Positions 43,577 to 53,941 are shown, counted from the stretch's first letter. The stretch is 64,000 nucleotides of DNA from Deltaproteobacteria bacterium (GCA_024636155.1 JAGXHM010000038.1:24509-88508); one strand, 5' to 3'. Numbers and translations are program-made. The notes: generated by a model from the letters alone, not told the origin.

Positions 43577-44158
43577 TCACGCTTCCTGCCAGTTGAAATC
43601 TGCGGTTTCTTCAAGAAACTGACGCAGGATCGCAGCCGTCAAGCCCCAAATGGTGTGTTCTCCGAACTGATAGAAATCAACCAGCTGTGTCCGGCCGAGA
43701 TGCTGCCAGTCCTCGACACGATGTATCGACGGGTCGCGAAAATGATCGAGTGGAGCTTCGAAAGTTCCGGCAATTTCAAAAGGATCGTGCTGCAGATTGT
43801 CGGGTTTGGGGATTGTGCCGACAAAGGGCACAACGTGGTAGCCATGTATCGAGTAGAAATCGTCCAAGCGACCTAATATTCTGATTTGCGTGCGGATAAT
43901 GCCGAGCTCTTCCTCGGTTTCGCGCAGAGCAGTCGCACACAGGTCGACGTCTTCGGCATCATGACCCCCGCCCGGAAAGGAAATCTCTCCGGCGTGGTGT
44001 TCAAGATGTGCTGTGCGCTCGGTAAAGAGCAGGTAGTCGCTGTCACCGCGTTGGTAGAGAGGGAGCAATACGGCGGCTGGTCGCAATGAACCGAGCGGAA
44101 TGGTTTGTCGTGGGAAAGCCTGTAGGTGGCTGGCCAGGCGGTTGCGGTCGAGCATCAA
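43577..44158 (-). CDS. NUDIX hydrolase (CoA pyrophosphatase-like)
   Basis: [36 protein letters not shown] box. Confidence 0.9.
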   Translation of the reverse strand: MMLDRNRLASHLQAFPRQTIPLGSLRPAAVLLPLYQRGDSDYLLFTERTAHLEHHAGEISFPGGGHDAEDVDLCATALRETEEELGIIRTQIRILGRLDDFYSIHGYHVVPFVGTIPKPDNLQHDPFEIAGTFEAPLDHFRDPSIHRVEDWQHLGRTQLVDFYQFGEHTIWGLTAAILRQFLEETADFNWQEA

Positions 44159-44820
44159 GTCGTTATGCTGCCAGCATTCTTCCGCAAGGCTGCGATGGTT
44201 GCGGCATAGTCGTTGGTATTGAAAACCGCGCTGCCGGCCACCAGCACGTCCGCCCCTGCGGCAACCACTTCACGAATGTTGTCGAGCTTGACGCCGCCAT
44301 CGACTTCCAGCTCGGTGGCGAGGCCGCGTTGTGTGATGCGTTGGCGCAGGGCGCTGATCTTGTCGAGCGCCGAGGGGATGAAAGACTGGCCGCCGAAACC
44401 GGGGTTGACCGACATGACCAGAACCAGGTCGAGGTCGTCAAGGATGACGTCAAGAGTCTCAACCGGTGTCGCCGGGTTAAGGGAGACACCAGCTTTTTTG
44501 CCGAGGCTCTTGATCAACTGTATGGTGCGATGCAGGTGCGGCACCGCTTCCTGATGGACCGTTATGATATCGGCACCAGCCTTGGCGAAATCGGCAATGT
44601 AAAGGTCCGGGTTTTCAATCATCAGGTGCACATCGAGAGGTTTGTCAGTCACCTTGCGCAAGGCATTAACGACCAGTGGACCGATAGTGATGTTCGGCAC
44701 AAAATGACCATCCATGACATCGATGTGGATATAGTCGGCACCGGCCTGGTCTACAGCGCGGACATCTTCACCCAAACGGGAAAAATCTGCGGATAGGATC
44801 GAGGGGGATATTTTGATCAT
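44155..44820 (-). CDS. rpe: Ribulose-phosphate 3-epimerase
   Basis: [37 protein letters not shown]. Confidence 0.96.
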   Translation of the reverse strand: MIKISPSILSADFSRLGEDVRAVDQAGADYIHIDVMDGHFVPNITIGPLVVNALRKVTDKPLDVHLMIENPDLYIADFAKAGADIITVHQEAVPHLHRTIQLIKSLGKKAGVSLNPATPVETLDVILDDLDLVLVMSVNPGFGGQSFIPSALDKISALRQRITQRGLATELEVDGGVKLDNIREVVAAGADVLVAGSAVFNTNDYAATIAALRKNAGSITT

Positions 44821-44948
44821 GTGGCACTCCGATCGAAAGCGCATCCACCATGACCACGAAGATCACGAAGGAGACGAAGAAATGATAAGACGAGAACCTT
44901 TATAACCTATTTGAAAATGCTTTGCCTAGTTTCAGAAAAGGATAAAGC

Positions 44949-46319
44949 CTACTTTTTTAAAAACCTGACGGCAAAAAAAGCATCCATGCCATCGTGATGA
45001 TGCGGCAGCGTGCGAACGCTGCCGTTGTCGGTGGTCAGCTCCTGCCATGCTGTCGGCAAGAGAGAACGAAAATCTTCCTGAACAAAGTTCGCATGAGCGG
45101 CGAGAAAATTATGCACAATGGCATCGGTCTCTGCAGCGGTGAAGGTACATACCGAGTAGAGCAGATGACCCCCGCTGCGCAGCAGAGGTGAGACCTGTTT
45201 GAGAATCGTGCGTTGCAGTTCGACCAGCTCCTTGATGTCGGCGGGGCGGCGACTCCAGCGACTCTCGGGATTACGGCGTAACACACCCAGACCGCTGCAC
45301 GGGGCATCGACGAGGATTCGATCGAAACTCTCCGGCTCAAGGAACTCGGGTGGTTCGGTGAGGTCCCAGCAGCGTGCCGCGATGTTCTGAGCGCCGATTC
45401 TTTCGGCGCCTTGATTAATCAATTCGACCCGCTGTGGATATTTCTCCAGTGCCGTGATATGTGCTTGATTGTCGCTCAAGGCGGCAATATGCGTAGTTTT
45501 GCCGCCGGGAGCAGCGCAGGCATCAAGGATCTTATCACCTGGTTGAGGGTCAAGCAGATGAGCAATCAGCATGCTCGCTTCATCCTGAACCTGATACCAG
45601 CCTTCACGATCTCCGGGCAGAGGTTGCGCCGAGCGTTTTTCGACAATGATTCCTTCGGCAACGTAGCGGCAAGGGCGCGCAACATGTTCGGCTTCGACCA
45701 GTGCCACTAATAGAGTTTCGCGGTCGGTCTTCAGAGTGTTGGTCCGTAGCGTCAGCGGCGCGGCTGAGGTCAGCGCTTCCGCCAGAGCCTGGGATTCAAG
45801 ATTGGGGAACTGGCGTAACAGCTCTTTCGCCAACCAGCTTGGCAGGCTGCAAACATGCTGAAGATAGTCGCGAAGGTTCTCGGGTGGCGGCCAGACGATA
45901 GTGGCGCGCTCTCGTACCAGAGTACGCAGAGTGCCATTAACCAGTCCGGCAATCCGCTCCAGCCCAACCTGATGGGCCAGTTCGACCGTGGCGTGCACCG
46001 CCGCATGGGTGGGAATCCGGTCGAGTTCCAGCAATTGGTAGGCGCCGATACGTAAGAGGAGCAGAGCATCGGGTTCCAAACGCGGTAATTGCTGACGACT
46101 GAATAGTGCCAGGGCAAAATCGAGGCGGCCGCGCAGGCGCAAAATACCGTAGACCAGCTCGGTTAAGAGTCCTCGCTCGCGTGGGTCCATGCCAGGATGA
46201 CGCTGGAGATAACTGTCGAGCAGTCGATCAGCATAACCACCCTGTTCGACACGCTGTAGTATTTTGAATGCCCCGTAGCGGGCGTCCATTGGCTTGGGCT
46301 GTTCGTTATTACGAATCAT
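44949..46319 (-). CDS. rsmB: 16S rRNA (cytosine(967)-C(5))-methyltransferase RsmB
   Basis: NusB-like N-term, DACAAPGGKTTHIA, VDAPCSGLGVLRRNPE. Confidence 0.94.
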   Translation of the reverse strand: MIRNNEQPKPMDARYGAFKILQRVEQGGYADRLLDSYLQRHPGMDPRERGLLTELVYGILRLRGRLDFALALFSRQQLPRLEPDALLLLRIGAYQLLELDRIPTHAAVHATVELAHQVGLERIAGLVNGTLRTLVRERATIVWPPPENLRDYLQHVCSLPSWLAKELLRQFPNLESQALAEALTSAAPLTLRTNTLKTDRETLLVALVEAEHVARPCRYVAEGIIVEKRSAQPLPGDREGWYQVQDEASMLIAHLLDPQPGDKILDACAAPGGKTTHIAALSDNQAHITALEKYPQRVELINQGAERIGAQNIAARCWDLTEPPEFLEPESFDRILVDAPCSGLGVLRRNPESRWSRRPADIKELVELQRTILKQVSPLLRSGGHLLYSVCTFTAAETDAIVHNFLAAHANFVQEDFRSLLPTAWQELTTDNGSVRTLPHHHDGMDAFFAVRFLKK

Positions 46320-46338
46320 CTTCTGCGTCGCGATCCTC

Positions 46339-47280
46339 TCACTCCAGCGACATGCCTGGTTCAAGGTTGCAGCCACGCAAGAAATCACCAGCAGTCAGGC
46401 GTTTGCGGCCAGCCAGTTGCAGCTCCTTGACCAGCAACGTGCCGCTACCGCAGGCGATGCGCACGCCACTGCTGGCTGCAGAAACAACCGTACCTGCTTT
46501 GCCGCCGTCATTAACGTCAGGGCTGGTCTTGGCCAGTTTGAGTAGCTCGCCGTTAAGGGAAGTGTAAGCGCCCGGCCAGGGGTCGAGACCGCGAACATGG
46601 TTGTGGATTTCCAGGGAAGAACGACCCCAGTCGATGCGACCATCTTCTTTTTTCATCATTGATGCATAGGTACTCTGCTCGTCATCCTGAACTTCGCGCT
46701 GTAAAGTGCCAGCACAGAGTTGCTGCAGTGTCTCTTCCATCGTTTTACGGCCGAGGCTGGCTAGACGATCGTGTAGCTCGCCCGCTGTCTCTTCCGGGCC
46801 GATCGGCAGGCTCTTTCTGAGCAGCATGTCACCGGTGTCGAGACCGACATCCATGTACATGGTGGTAATGCCGGTTTCTGTTTCACCGTCGAGGATTGCT
46901 TTGTTGATCGGTGCTGCACCGCGATACGTGGGGAGCAATGAAGCGTGGACGTTGATGCAACCGTGAGCCGGGATATCGAGCACGCTCTTTGGCAGGATCT
47001 GGCCGTAAGCGACCACCACGATCAGGTCGGGAGCGAGAGCCTCCAGCTCAGCGACTGCTTCTGGTTGGCGTAGTTTGAGCGGCTGGTAAACCGGGATGCC
47101 ATAGTGCTGGGCCAATTCTTTGACCGGTGGTGCTGCCAACTGCTTGCCACGGCCCTTGGGCCGGTCGGGTTGGGTGTAGACGCCAACCATGTTGCAGCCT
47201 GCATCAATTAAGCCCTGCAAGGTCTGCAGGGCGAAATCGGGGGTTCCCATGAACACGGTACGTAAATCTTTTGGCTGCAT
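46339..47280 (-). CDS. fmt: Methionyl-tRNA formyltransferase
   Basis: VFMGTPDFALQTLQ, HASLLPTYRGAAPINKAI. Confidence 0.96.
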   Translation of the reverse strand: MQPKDLRTVFMGTPDFALQTLQGLIDAGCNMVGVYTQPDRPKGRGKQLAAPPVKELAQHYGIPVYQPLKLRQPEAVAELEALAPDLIVVVAYGQILPKSVLDIPAHGCINVHASLLPTYRGAAPINKAILDGETETGITTMYMDVGLDTGDMLLRKSLPIGPEETAGELHDRLASLGRKTMEETLQQLCAGTLQREVQDDEQSTYASMMKKEDGRIDWGRSSLEIHNHVRGLDPWPGAYTSLNGELLKLAKTSPDVNDGGKAGTVVSAASSGVRIACGSGTLLVKELQLAGRKRLTAGDFLRGCNLEPGMSLE

Positions 47281-47798
47281 TACATTTGCTCCATTAAGTG
47301 CTCCTGGATCTTCTGCCATTTTTTTCGAAACATGCTGCGTTTGAGCGGCGAGAGATGATCGACAAAAAGAATGCCGTCGAGGTGATCGATCTCGTGCTGA
47401 CAGGCAATCGCTGTCAAGCCCTGCGCTTCAATAACATGGGTTCGCTCGTCCAAATCCTGAAAGCGCACTTTGACCGTGCTGCTGCGGCTAACCTTGGCAT
47501 AGTATTCCGGGACCGAAAGACAACCCTCTTCTTCATAGCATTCACCTTCCTGATCGATAACTTCCGGATTGACCAGAACCAGCAGTTGCGCGTCTTCGTC
47601 GCGGCTCGAACAGTCAATTACTGTCAGGCGTTTGCTGATGCCTATCTGCGGCGCTGCCAACCCGATGCCTGGGGCAGCGTACATGGTCTCTGCCATGTCG
47701 TTTGCCAGTTGGCGCAAAGAATCGTCAAACTCAGTGACTGGCGTGGCCACCTTTTTCAGGACCGGGTCGGGGTAATGTCGAATCTTAAGTAAAGCCAT
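47280..47798 (-). CDS. def: Peptide deformylase
   Basis: GIGLAAPQIG, EEGCLSVPEY, QHEIDHLDGILF. Confidence 0.96.
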   Translation of the reverse strand: MALLKIRHYPDPVLKKVATPVTEFDDSLRQLANDMAETMYAAPGIGLAAPQIGISKRLTVIDCSSRDEDAQLLVLVNPEVIDQEGECYEEEGCLSVPEYYAKVSRSSTVKVRFQDLDERTHVIEAQGLTAIACQHEIDHLDGILFVDHLSPLKRSMFRKKWQKIQEHLMEQM

Positions 47799-47985
47799 AA
47801 ACATTCCTCTTGAGAGAGCTTTATCTGTTCCTCACATTTCAATGATAGATGTGGTTTTCGGTGCAAGTCAACCCTCGCTTTATCTGTTACACGTATGAGA
47901 GTTGCATAATGAACTATTTTTATGGTATCTAAGCAGTTCTGATTTTATGTGGTTTGTCATGTTTTGCAATAACAAGGAGGGGGCA

Positions 47986-48672
47986 ATGTCCTGCATCAAG
48001 GACTGGCCCGTGGCCGACCGGCCGCGGGAAAAGCTTCTGTCTACAGGTCCCGCAACACTCAGCGACACCGAACTGCTGGCGTTGATTCTGCGCTCCGGTC
48101 ATGCCGGCAACGGCACCACTGCGCTTGACCTTTCCCGCCAGCTTCTGACGCTGTTCGGTTCCCTGCGTGCCATGACCTCGGCATCGGTCGCCGAGCTCTG
48201 TCGTGTGCCTGGCATCGGTCCCGCCAAGGCAGCTGAAATCCTCGCTCTTGGTGAACTGGCTCGCCGATTTGCCGCCACCCCCCTCGCTCCAGGAACCCGT
48301 TTTACCAGCTCCCAGGAAGTCTTCGTCCATTTTCACGAGCGTCTCCGTGATCGTAAAAAGGAAGTCTTCCTTACTCTGATGCTCGACAGTAAAAACCGTG
48401 TGCTTCGTGAACTCCAGATCTCCGAAGGCAGCCTCAATGCCAGCATCGTGCATCCCCGGGAAGTTTTCCAGCCGGTGATCCGCGAGTCTGCTGCTGCGGT
48501 TCTTTTTGTGCACAACCATCCGTCCGGTGATCCCGAACCGAGTCGTGAGGATCTGGAATTAACCAGCCGTCTCTGTGATGCCGGGGCCTTAATGGGCGTG
48601 CGGGTGCTTGACCATATCATTATCGGTAGCGGCCGTTATATCAGCCTGGCGGATCGGGGGTTGATGGGGTGA
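47986..48672 (+). CDS. radC: DNA repair protein RadC/JAB domain
   Basis: DWPVADRPREKLLSTGPATLSDTELLALILRSG, HNHPSGDPEPSREDL. Confidence 0.94.
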   Translation: MSCIKDWPVADRPREKLLSTGPATLSDTELLALILRSGHAGNGTTALDLSRQLLTLFGSLRAMTSASVAELCRVPGIGPAKAAEILALGELARRFAATPLAPGTRFTSSQEVFVHFHERLRDRKKEVFLTLMLDSKNRVLRELQISEGSLNASIVHPREVFQPVIRESAAAVLFVHNHPSGDPEPSREDLELTSRLCDAGALMGVRVLDHIIIGSGRYISLADRGLMG

Positions 48673-48702
48673 GCTGATTGAATTTATAGAGAAAAAGGTT
48701 TT

Positions 48703-48785
48703 GCCACAGAGACACAGAGGGCACAGAGAAAACCGAACAATTATGGAAAAGCTGTTTTTTCTCTGTGTCTCCGTGTCTCTGTGGC
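48703..48785. repeat. Intergenic inverted-repeat element
   Basis: GCCACAGAGACACAGAGGGCACAGAG ... CTCTGTGTCTCCGTGTCTCTGTGGC. Confidence 0.85.
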
Positions 48786-48823
48786 TGATATGTCTTTAAC
48801 GTATAGAGTCTGTTCTATCTTTT

Positions 48824-49228
48824 GTGTTTATTCGTGCTGTCAGGAGGGGTCTTGTCATGGGAGAGGCAAAAGGGGTTGGTGGGTTTACGCTGGTTGAGGT
48901 GATGGTGTCGTTGCTGATTTTCATGATTGCCAGCATGGGGCTTGTGCCTTTGTTGATAACCAATCTGCAGGTTAATCATGGCAACAGCCTGCATGCTCAG
49001 GCGCAGCGCCTGGTTGGGGAGGCGATGGCGGAACTGCAGGTCGTTGATTATGCCAGCCTGACAGTGGTTGCCAATGAACCCTTGTTGGTTGCGGAGGTTG
49101 AGATTCAGCAAGAGGTTGAGCAGAACAGACCGCAGCCCGACCAGAGCAGAATCACGGTGACCGCGCTCTGGCAGCAGCAGGGCCGAAGCCACCGTTATCA
49201 ACTGCAAACGATTCGCTCGGCACCATGA
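48824..49228 (+). CDS. Type IV pilus minor pilin, PilV-like
   Basis: Prepilin signal GVGGFTLVEVMVSLLIFMIASMGLVPLL. Confidence 0.85.
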   Translation: MFIRAVRRGLVMGEAKGVGGFTLVEVMVSLLIFMIASMGLVPLLITNLQVNHGNSLHAQAQRLVGEAMAELQVVDYASLTVVANEPLLVAEVEIQQEVEQNRPQPDQSRITVTALWQQQGRSHRYQLQTIRSAP

Positions 49229-50160
49229 AAGGTGACCGCTGTGCCGGCATAACCCTGGTTGAGCTGCTAGTCGCCATGACGATCGCTGCTATCATTGGCA
49301 CCATGATTTTGCAAATGGTGATCAATTTTCAGTCGCGGATTCTGGCTGAAGTCAGTCGCAATGATCTGCAGGACCGGGCCGAACGTCTGATCCGTTTCCT
49401 GGCCAACGATATACGTGACAGTGCTTTTCTGCTCGGATCGGTACCGCGGGTGGCAGGAGGTGCGTCGCTGGCGCTGGTTCATGACAGCCTGAGTGGTGAC
49501 CCGCTGGAAAGCTTGCCTTTCTCAATTATCTCTGACGACTCCAGCGACGAGGATGATCGCCTGACAATCGTCAAGGCCGTTTCCTTTGCACCGGCGCTGC
49601 GTTTGGCGCAACCGGGGCTTTCAGGTGAGGCCGAATTGGTGCTGAATCGCCGCCCCAATCGCAGCCCGGGATCAAGCCGCGAGTTGCTACCAGCTCCAGA
49701 GGCGATCAACCATCTGGTTTTCGCCAATCATCGTGTCTGCTATACCGTACAATTTGCCGACTTGTCTCTGCAACTCAGCCAGCCCCTGGCCGAAGGTGTT
49801 CCCGCCGACACCGAACTTCTCGGTGCGCGCGCCTACAGCTATCAACTTGAGCCTTTCTCCGACAGCAAGCGCTTGCGGCGTGACGATTTCAGCAGTCGGG
49901 ATATTCTGGATGATGTGGTGGACGGACTTCAGTTTGAATATCTGCTTGGTGACGGTTCCCTGATTGACCAGCCAGCAAGGCCGCAGGATGTGCGTGGCGT
50001 ACGCATCAGTCTGCTGGTTCGGGATCTGCGTCCTGATCGGAACTACACCAATGCAACAATTTATACGCTGGGTAATCGTAGCTATGGCCCTTTTCGGGAC
50101 CATTATCGGCGTAGCCAGGTTTCGCAACTGGTCGAGGTGAAAAATCATGGTCTGCAATGA
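49225..50160 (+). CDS. Type IV pilus minor pilin, PilW-like
   Basis: AGITLVELLVAMTIAAIIGTMI prepilin segment; 311 aa. Confidence 0.85.
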   Translation: MKGDRCAGITLVELLVAMTIAAIIGTMILQMVINFQSRILAEVSRNDLQDRAERLIRFLANDIRDSAFLLGSVPRVAGGASLALVHDSLSGDPLESLPFSIISDDSSDEDDRLTIVKAVSFAPALRLAQPGLSGEAELVLNRRPNRSPGSSRELLPAPEAINHLVFANHRVCYTVQFADLSLQLSQPLAEGVPADTELLGARAYSYQLEPFSDSKRLRRDDFSSRDILDDVVDGLQFEYLLGDGSLIDQPARPQDVRGVRISLLVRDLRPDRNYTNATIYTLGNRSYGPFRDHYRRSQVSQLVEVKNHGLQ

Positions 50161-50683
50161 GCGGGGGATGGCGCTGGTCAGTGTGATATTGCTGTTGACA
50201 GTGCTGTTGACTTTGGCCCACATCCTTGCCGAGAAGGTCTGGCAGTCAACGCGCCAGACGGCAGATGCGGCCAATCGCGAACAGATCTTCTGGGCGGCGC
50301 AGGCGGGCATCGAGTCGGCGCGGCAACAACTGGCCGTCAGTTATGCCAGCTCTGGAGGCTGGCAGGATTTTCTGACGGCCGGTACGTCCCAGAGTTACCC
50401 GGTTACGCCTGCCTGGGTGACCGAGGTTAACGGCTTGCCGGTCGAGATTTACCTGCGTGACAACCCGGATGGTGACGGTGATGCCCGTAACGATAACGAC
50501 CTGAAAGTTTTTGTGCTGGCGCGTGCACGGGGGACGCGGGGAGCAGAGGCCATAATTGAAAGTCTCTGTGGCTTTGAGCTGCCAGCGGTTACCGGAAATA
50601 TGTTGCCATCAGGTCAGTCAGCGACCGGGACGGGTACGGATCTTTCCACTCTTCCGGTCAGTACCTATGGGATCGCGGATTGA
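50147..50683 (+). CDS. PilX-like pilus assembly protein
   Basis: ERGMALVSVILLLTVLLTLAH N-terminal segment; between PilW and PilY1. Confidence 0.8.
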   Translation: MVCNERGMALVSVILLLTVLLTLAHILAEKVWQSTRQTADAANREQIFWAAQAGIESARQQLAVSYASSGGWQDFLTAGTSQSYPVTPAWVTEVNGLPVEIYLRDNPDGDGDARNDNDLKVFVLARARGTRGAEAIIESLCGFELPAVTGNMLPSGQSATGTGTDLSTLPVSTYGIAD

Positions 50684-50719
50684 CTGTCTTTTTCGTCTTT
50701 GTAGCCGAAGCCAAGGTTC

Positions 50720-50849
50720 GCCACTAAGTCACCAAGGCACAAAGAACAACGAATAAGATTTTTTACGCAAGGCGAAAAACGCGAACGCTTGAAACTATTA
50801 TCTTTTTGCTCTATGGCAGCATTCCTTTGTGTCTTCGTGTCTTGGTGGC
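50720..50849. repeat. Intergenic inverted-repeat element
   Basis: GCCACTAAGTCACCAAGGCACAAAG ... CTTTGTGTCTTCGTGTCTTGGTGGC. Confidence 0.8.
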
Positions 50850-50907
50850 AAATACGTCCTTTGCGTTGTCTGCATGCTTATGCCTCATACATCTTTGGGA
50901 GGGGAAA

Positions 50908-52692
50908 ATGAAATGGTACCAAAAGCGACTGCCTGTATTGATCTGCCTTGGTCTCTCTTTGGCAGAGGGCAGCCAAGCCCTGGCGAGTGACCTGACGCAG
51001 GAGTATGTGACAACCAGCCCGGTGCTAGACGATGGTGTCCTCTATGTCGGCAGCTCAACATATCCCTGGCATCGCGGTCATTTGCGGGCAATCGATATTC
51101 TCGACATCTTCCAGGACACGCTCTGGGACGCCGCTGAGCGAATGCCGCTTGCCGGAGTCGGCGACAATCCGGGCGAACAGGTGAACAGTGATCCACCTGC
51201 TGTCATTCAGACCGACAACCAGTACCGCAGCATATTCACCAATATTGCCGGGACCTTGCTTCCTTTTACGGCTGGGCAGGCGGCAAGCTTACACTCTCTG
51301 CTGGGCGTTGCCTCGTCAGCAGAAGCGGAAGTCTTGCTGCATGCTGTGCGTGGTCGACGTGGCGGCTCGCTGGATCAGGTTGCCGGATCTGACGAGGAGC
51401 CACAGCGGCTCTGGAGTATCAGTCGTTCCTCTCCGCTCCTGGTAGGTCGCAGTTCGGTCAGCTCGGTGCTACGGCAGCGAGACAAGGTCATCTATGCCGG
51501 TGCAGAGGACGGTATGCTGCATGCGTTTTTTGTCAGCCGTTGGGATGCCGGTGTGGGGAATTACCTGATCGATGACCCTGACGGCGGCAAAGAACTTTGG
51601 GCATATCTGCCCGGCAGTTTCCTCCCTCATCTCAAGGAGCAGCCCCTCGACAATGACCTCGGTGAGCTTGCCGTGCATCTCGATGGCTCACCGCTGGTCA
51701 GGGAACTATTTCTCGACCTTGATGGCGATGGCCGTCGTCGCTGGTACACATTGCTGGTGGCAACCGGCACTATGGTGCAGAGTCGTCGCAGTTGTGTTTT
51801 TGTAATGGATATCAGCGACCCTTACCAGCCCGAACTGCTTTGGGAAAAGATTCTGCCAGGGGACGCTGTCGGTCGAACCCGCGGCGTCACACTTGACAGC
51901 TGTGGTGTCGCTTCAGTTTCATCAAACTGTCTTTATCTTACGGCAGATTTTACCGAAGGAAATCGCGAAGGGATTCACGCCCTCGCTATGGAGCTGGAAA
52001 CCGGTCAAGCTCTCTGGCAGTTCACCGCTCCTTATCTAGAAACGGGTCTGGTGGCCGAAGCGACGCCGGCGGTTCCAGTACTCATGGATCTCGACGGCAA
52101 TGGCGAAAGCAATACCTTGATTTTTGGCGATCTGGTTGGACAACTTTGGGCGTTGGGTCTTGAAGATGGTCGCGCTTATGGTGACGCGCCAATTTATCTG
52201 GTGCCGGGCGGTGCCGCAGAGCCGATCGGTGCCGGAGTCGTAGTCCATGGCCGGACAGCTATCTTTGGCACCGGCGGTGTGGAGTATAGTGATGATCGCT
52301 ACCAATATGCGGTTTACGCGGTAGATGTCCTGCGCGACGGTGGCCGCCTGCGTTGGATCTATCCTTTGGCGGTGGGAGAAAAGGTCTGGGAGACGCCGAA
52401 CGTAGATGCCTCGGGTAACTTGATTTTCGGCACGGCGGTCGATTATCTCTCCCTGGCCCGGTCCGGCGAACAGCTCACAACAGGCCGGATTATTTCGCTT
52501 AACAGGGACGGAGAGGAAGACGTCAGTCGAGATGCTGGTGCGGCAACTCTCGGGCGGGTGGTAACGGCTCCAGGGGTTGCTATCTCGGTAGCCTTGACGG
52601 GCGAAGTGACCCAGTTCGGAACTGTCAGCCGCTTGACCGGACCCGCTGGCAGAACCGGTTCGGTGAAGATTCTGTCATGGCGACAACTATGA
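50908..52692 (+). CDS. PilY1-like beta-propeller protein (short, propeller only)
   Basis: Signal peptide; KVIYAGAEDGMLHAFF, ELWAYLPGSFLPHL, DLDGDGRRRWYTLLVATG PilY1 motifs. Confidence 0.88.
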   Translation: MKWYQKRLPVLICLGLSLAEGSQALASDLTQEYVTTSPVLDDGVLYVGSSTYPWHRGHLRAIDILDIFQDTLWDAAERMPLAGVGDNPGEQVNSDPPAVIQTDNQYRSIFTNIAGTLLPFTAGQAASLHSLLGVASSAEAEVLLHAVRGRRGGSLDQVAGSDEEPQRLWSISRSSPLLVGRSSVSSVLRQRDKVIYAGAEDGMLHAFFVSRWDAGVGNYLIDDPDGGKELWAYLPGSFLPHLKEQPLDNDLGELAVHLDGSPLVRELFLDLDGDGRRRWYTLLVATGTMVQSRRSCVFVMDISDPYQPELLWEKILPGDAVGRTRGVTLDSCGVASVSSNCLYLTADFTEGNREGIHALAMELETGQALWQFTAPYLETGLVAEATPAVPVLMDLDGNGESNTLIFGDLVGQLWALGLEDGRAYGDAPIYLVPGGAAEPIGAGVVVHGRTAIFGTGGVEYSDDRYQYAVYAVDVLRDGGRLRWIYPLAVGEKVWETPNVDASGNLIFGTAVDYLSLARSGEQLTTGRIISLNRDGEEDVSRDAGAATLGRVVTAPGVAISVALTGEVTQFGTVSRLTGPAGRTGSVKILSWRQL

Positions 52693-53306
52693 TGACGTCG
52701 AGAAGCTCGCAGGGCTTTACCCTGCTGGAGCTACTGTTGGTGATGGCAATGATCGGTATCCTGAGCTGCATAGCGACCTGGGGCGGACAACACCTCGCGC
52801 GTGGCTGGCAACTTAAGCGGGCAGGACATCAGTTGCTTGAAGATCTCAAGGCGGTGCAGGGACGGGCCGAGATGTCTGGTAGTATGACCATGAGTAACGG
52901 GACTTTGGTCATGCAGCGAACTTTCCTGGTCTTTGATCCCACTGCTCATAGCTATCTGGCCTATCGCTGGCAAGACCGCAATGGTGACGGTGTTGCTGCG
53001 GCGGGAGAATCAGAGCAGCTTTGGCAGAAAGAGCTGCCGCCCGGCGTTTCCTTCGGCTGGGCTCCAGCTGTTGATCGCCGGGCCTGTAGCAATGCCATCG
53101 GCCCACCGACGAGCGCGATTTCTTTCTCCAGTCCTGCTTATGAGCCGTGCGCAGATCGTCCGTGCATCAAGTTTGACCAACATGGCTTTAGTGTCATGGG
53201 GCCTGGTGCTCTCTACCTGCGTGAGGGGGAGCAGACTTTGGCGATTACCGGAACCCGGCCGGGACACTTTGCTCTATGTGAGTGGAATGGTGAAAGGTGG
53301 CAGTAA
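52677..53306 (+). CDS. GspH/FimT-like pseudopilin
   Basis: QGFTLLELLLVMAMIGILSCIATW prepilin segment; overlaps PilY1 gene end. Confidence 0.85.
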   Translation: MATTMMTSRSSQGFTLLELLLVMAMIGILSCIATWGGQHLARGWQLKRAGHQLLEDLKAVQGRAEMSGSMTMSNGTLVMQRTFLVFDPTAHSYLAYRWQDRNGDGVAAAGESEQLWQKELPPGVSFGWAPAVDRRACSNAIGPPTSAISFSSPAYEPCADRPCIKFDQHGFSVMGPGALYLREGEQTLAITGTRPGHFALCEWNGERWQ

Positions 53307-53326
53307 AGGTCGAGACGTAAAGAGTC

Positions 53327-53740
53327 TTATTCGAAGTTCGTAAATACGGTTGCGCACTCAAGAGGAATCAGTCCTGCATAATATTTTTCCTGTTTGTCAT
53401 AGATGTCTAACAGTAACGAGTCCTTGTCCATGCTGATAATTTTGACTTTTGCTCCAGACTCTAAGATAAAAGCTGGCGTTCCGTTAGCCATATAAACCTT
53501 ACCATTAGTGGTTGCGTAACTGGGAGACAGACACACTTTGATTCTGCCGTCGTCCTTTATCTTTATAGCTCTTGTTCCAACATTGGTTACCGTGGCCCAC
53601 TCTCCGACATATGTAGCGAAAGGATCTGCATGTATCTGTTCTTTTAAATATTGATTATCTCCTACGTCACTCTGGTATTGATTCAAAGCACAACCAGCAA
53701 GAAGTAGAATTAAAAACAGGCTGAATTTGCAGTATTTCAT
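53327..53740 (-). CDS. Hypothetical lipoprotein
   Basis: MKYCKFSLFLILLLAGCALN lipobox. Confidence 0.7.
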   Translation of the reverse strand: MKYCKFSLFLILLLAGCALNQYQSDVGDNQYLKEQIHADPFATYVGEWATVTNVGTRAIKIKDDGRIKVCLSPSYATTNGKVYMANGTPAFILESGAKVKIISMDKDSLLLDIYDKQEKYYAGLIPLECATVFTNFE

Positions 53741-53898
53741 GGTTTCCCTCGTAACCTCCTGTGAATGAACTTTGTTCATTATCCACCATTCTATGGAGGA
53801 GTCAAACGAGTATTACATAGGTTTGACCTCCAGTTGGCACCCCGCGCATACCTTGCAGCTAGCGTCGTAGCGTGCTAGAGTGCTCAAGTATCTGGTCG

Positions 53899-53927
53899 GC
53901 CGGGGTTTTCCCGGCTTTTTCTTTCGA
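53899..53927 (+). terminator. Terminator-like hairpin upstream of U32 peptidase gene
   Basis: GCCGGG-GTTTT-CCCGGCTTTTTCT. Confidence 0.7.
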
Positions 53928-53941
53928 TTGACTCAAAGATT

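Noticed and set aside
44086-44796. 236-aa plus-strand ORF
   Set aside because: Antisense shadow of rpe, whose motifs are clear
47902-47985. N-terminal extension of the radC ORF, and similar extensions of tatC, uvrA, serS and PilY1 ORFs
   Set aside because: Longest-ORF artefacts; internal starts have good SD sequences and match family N-termini
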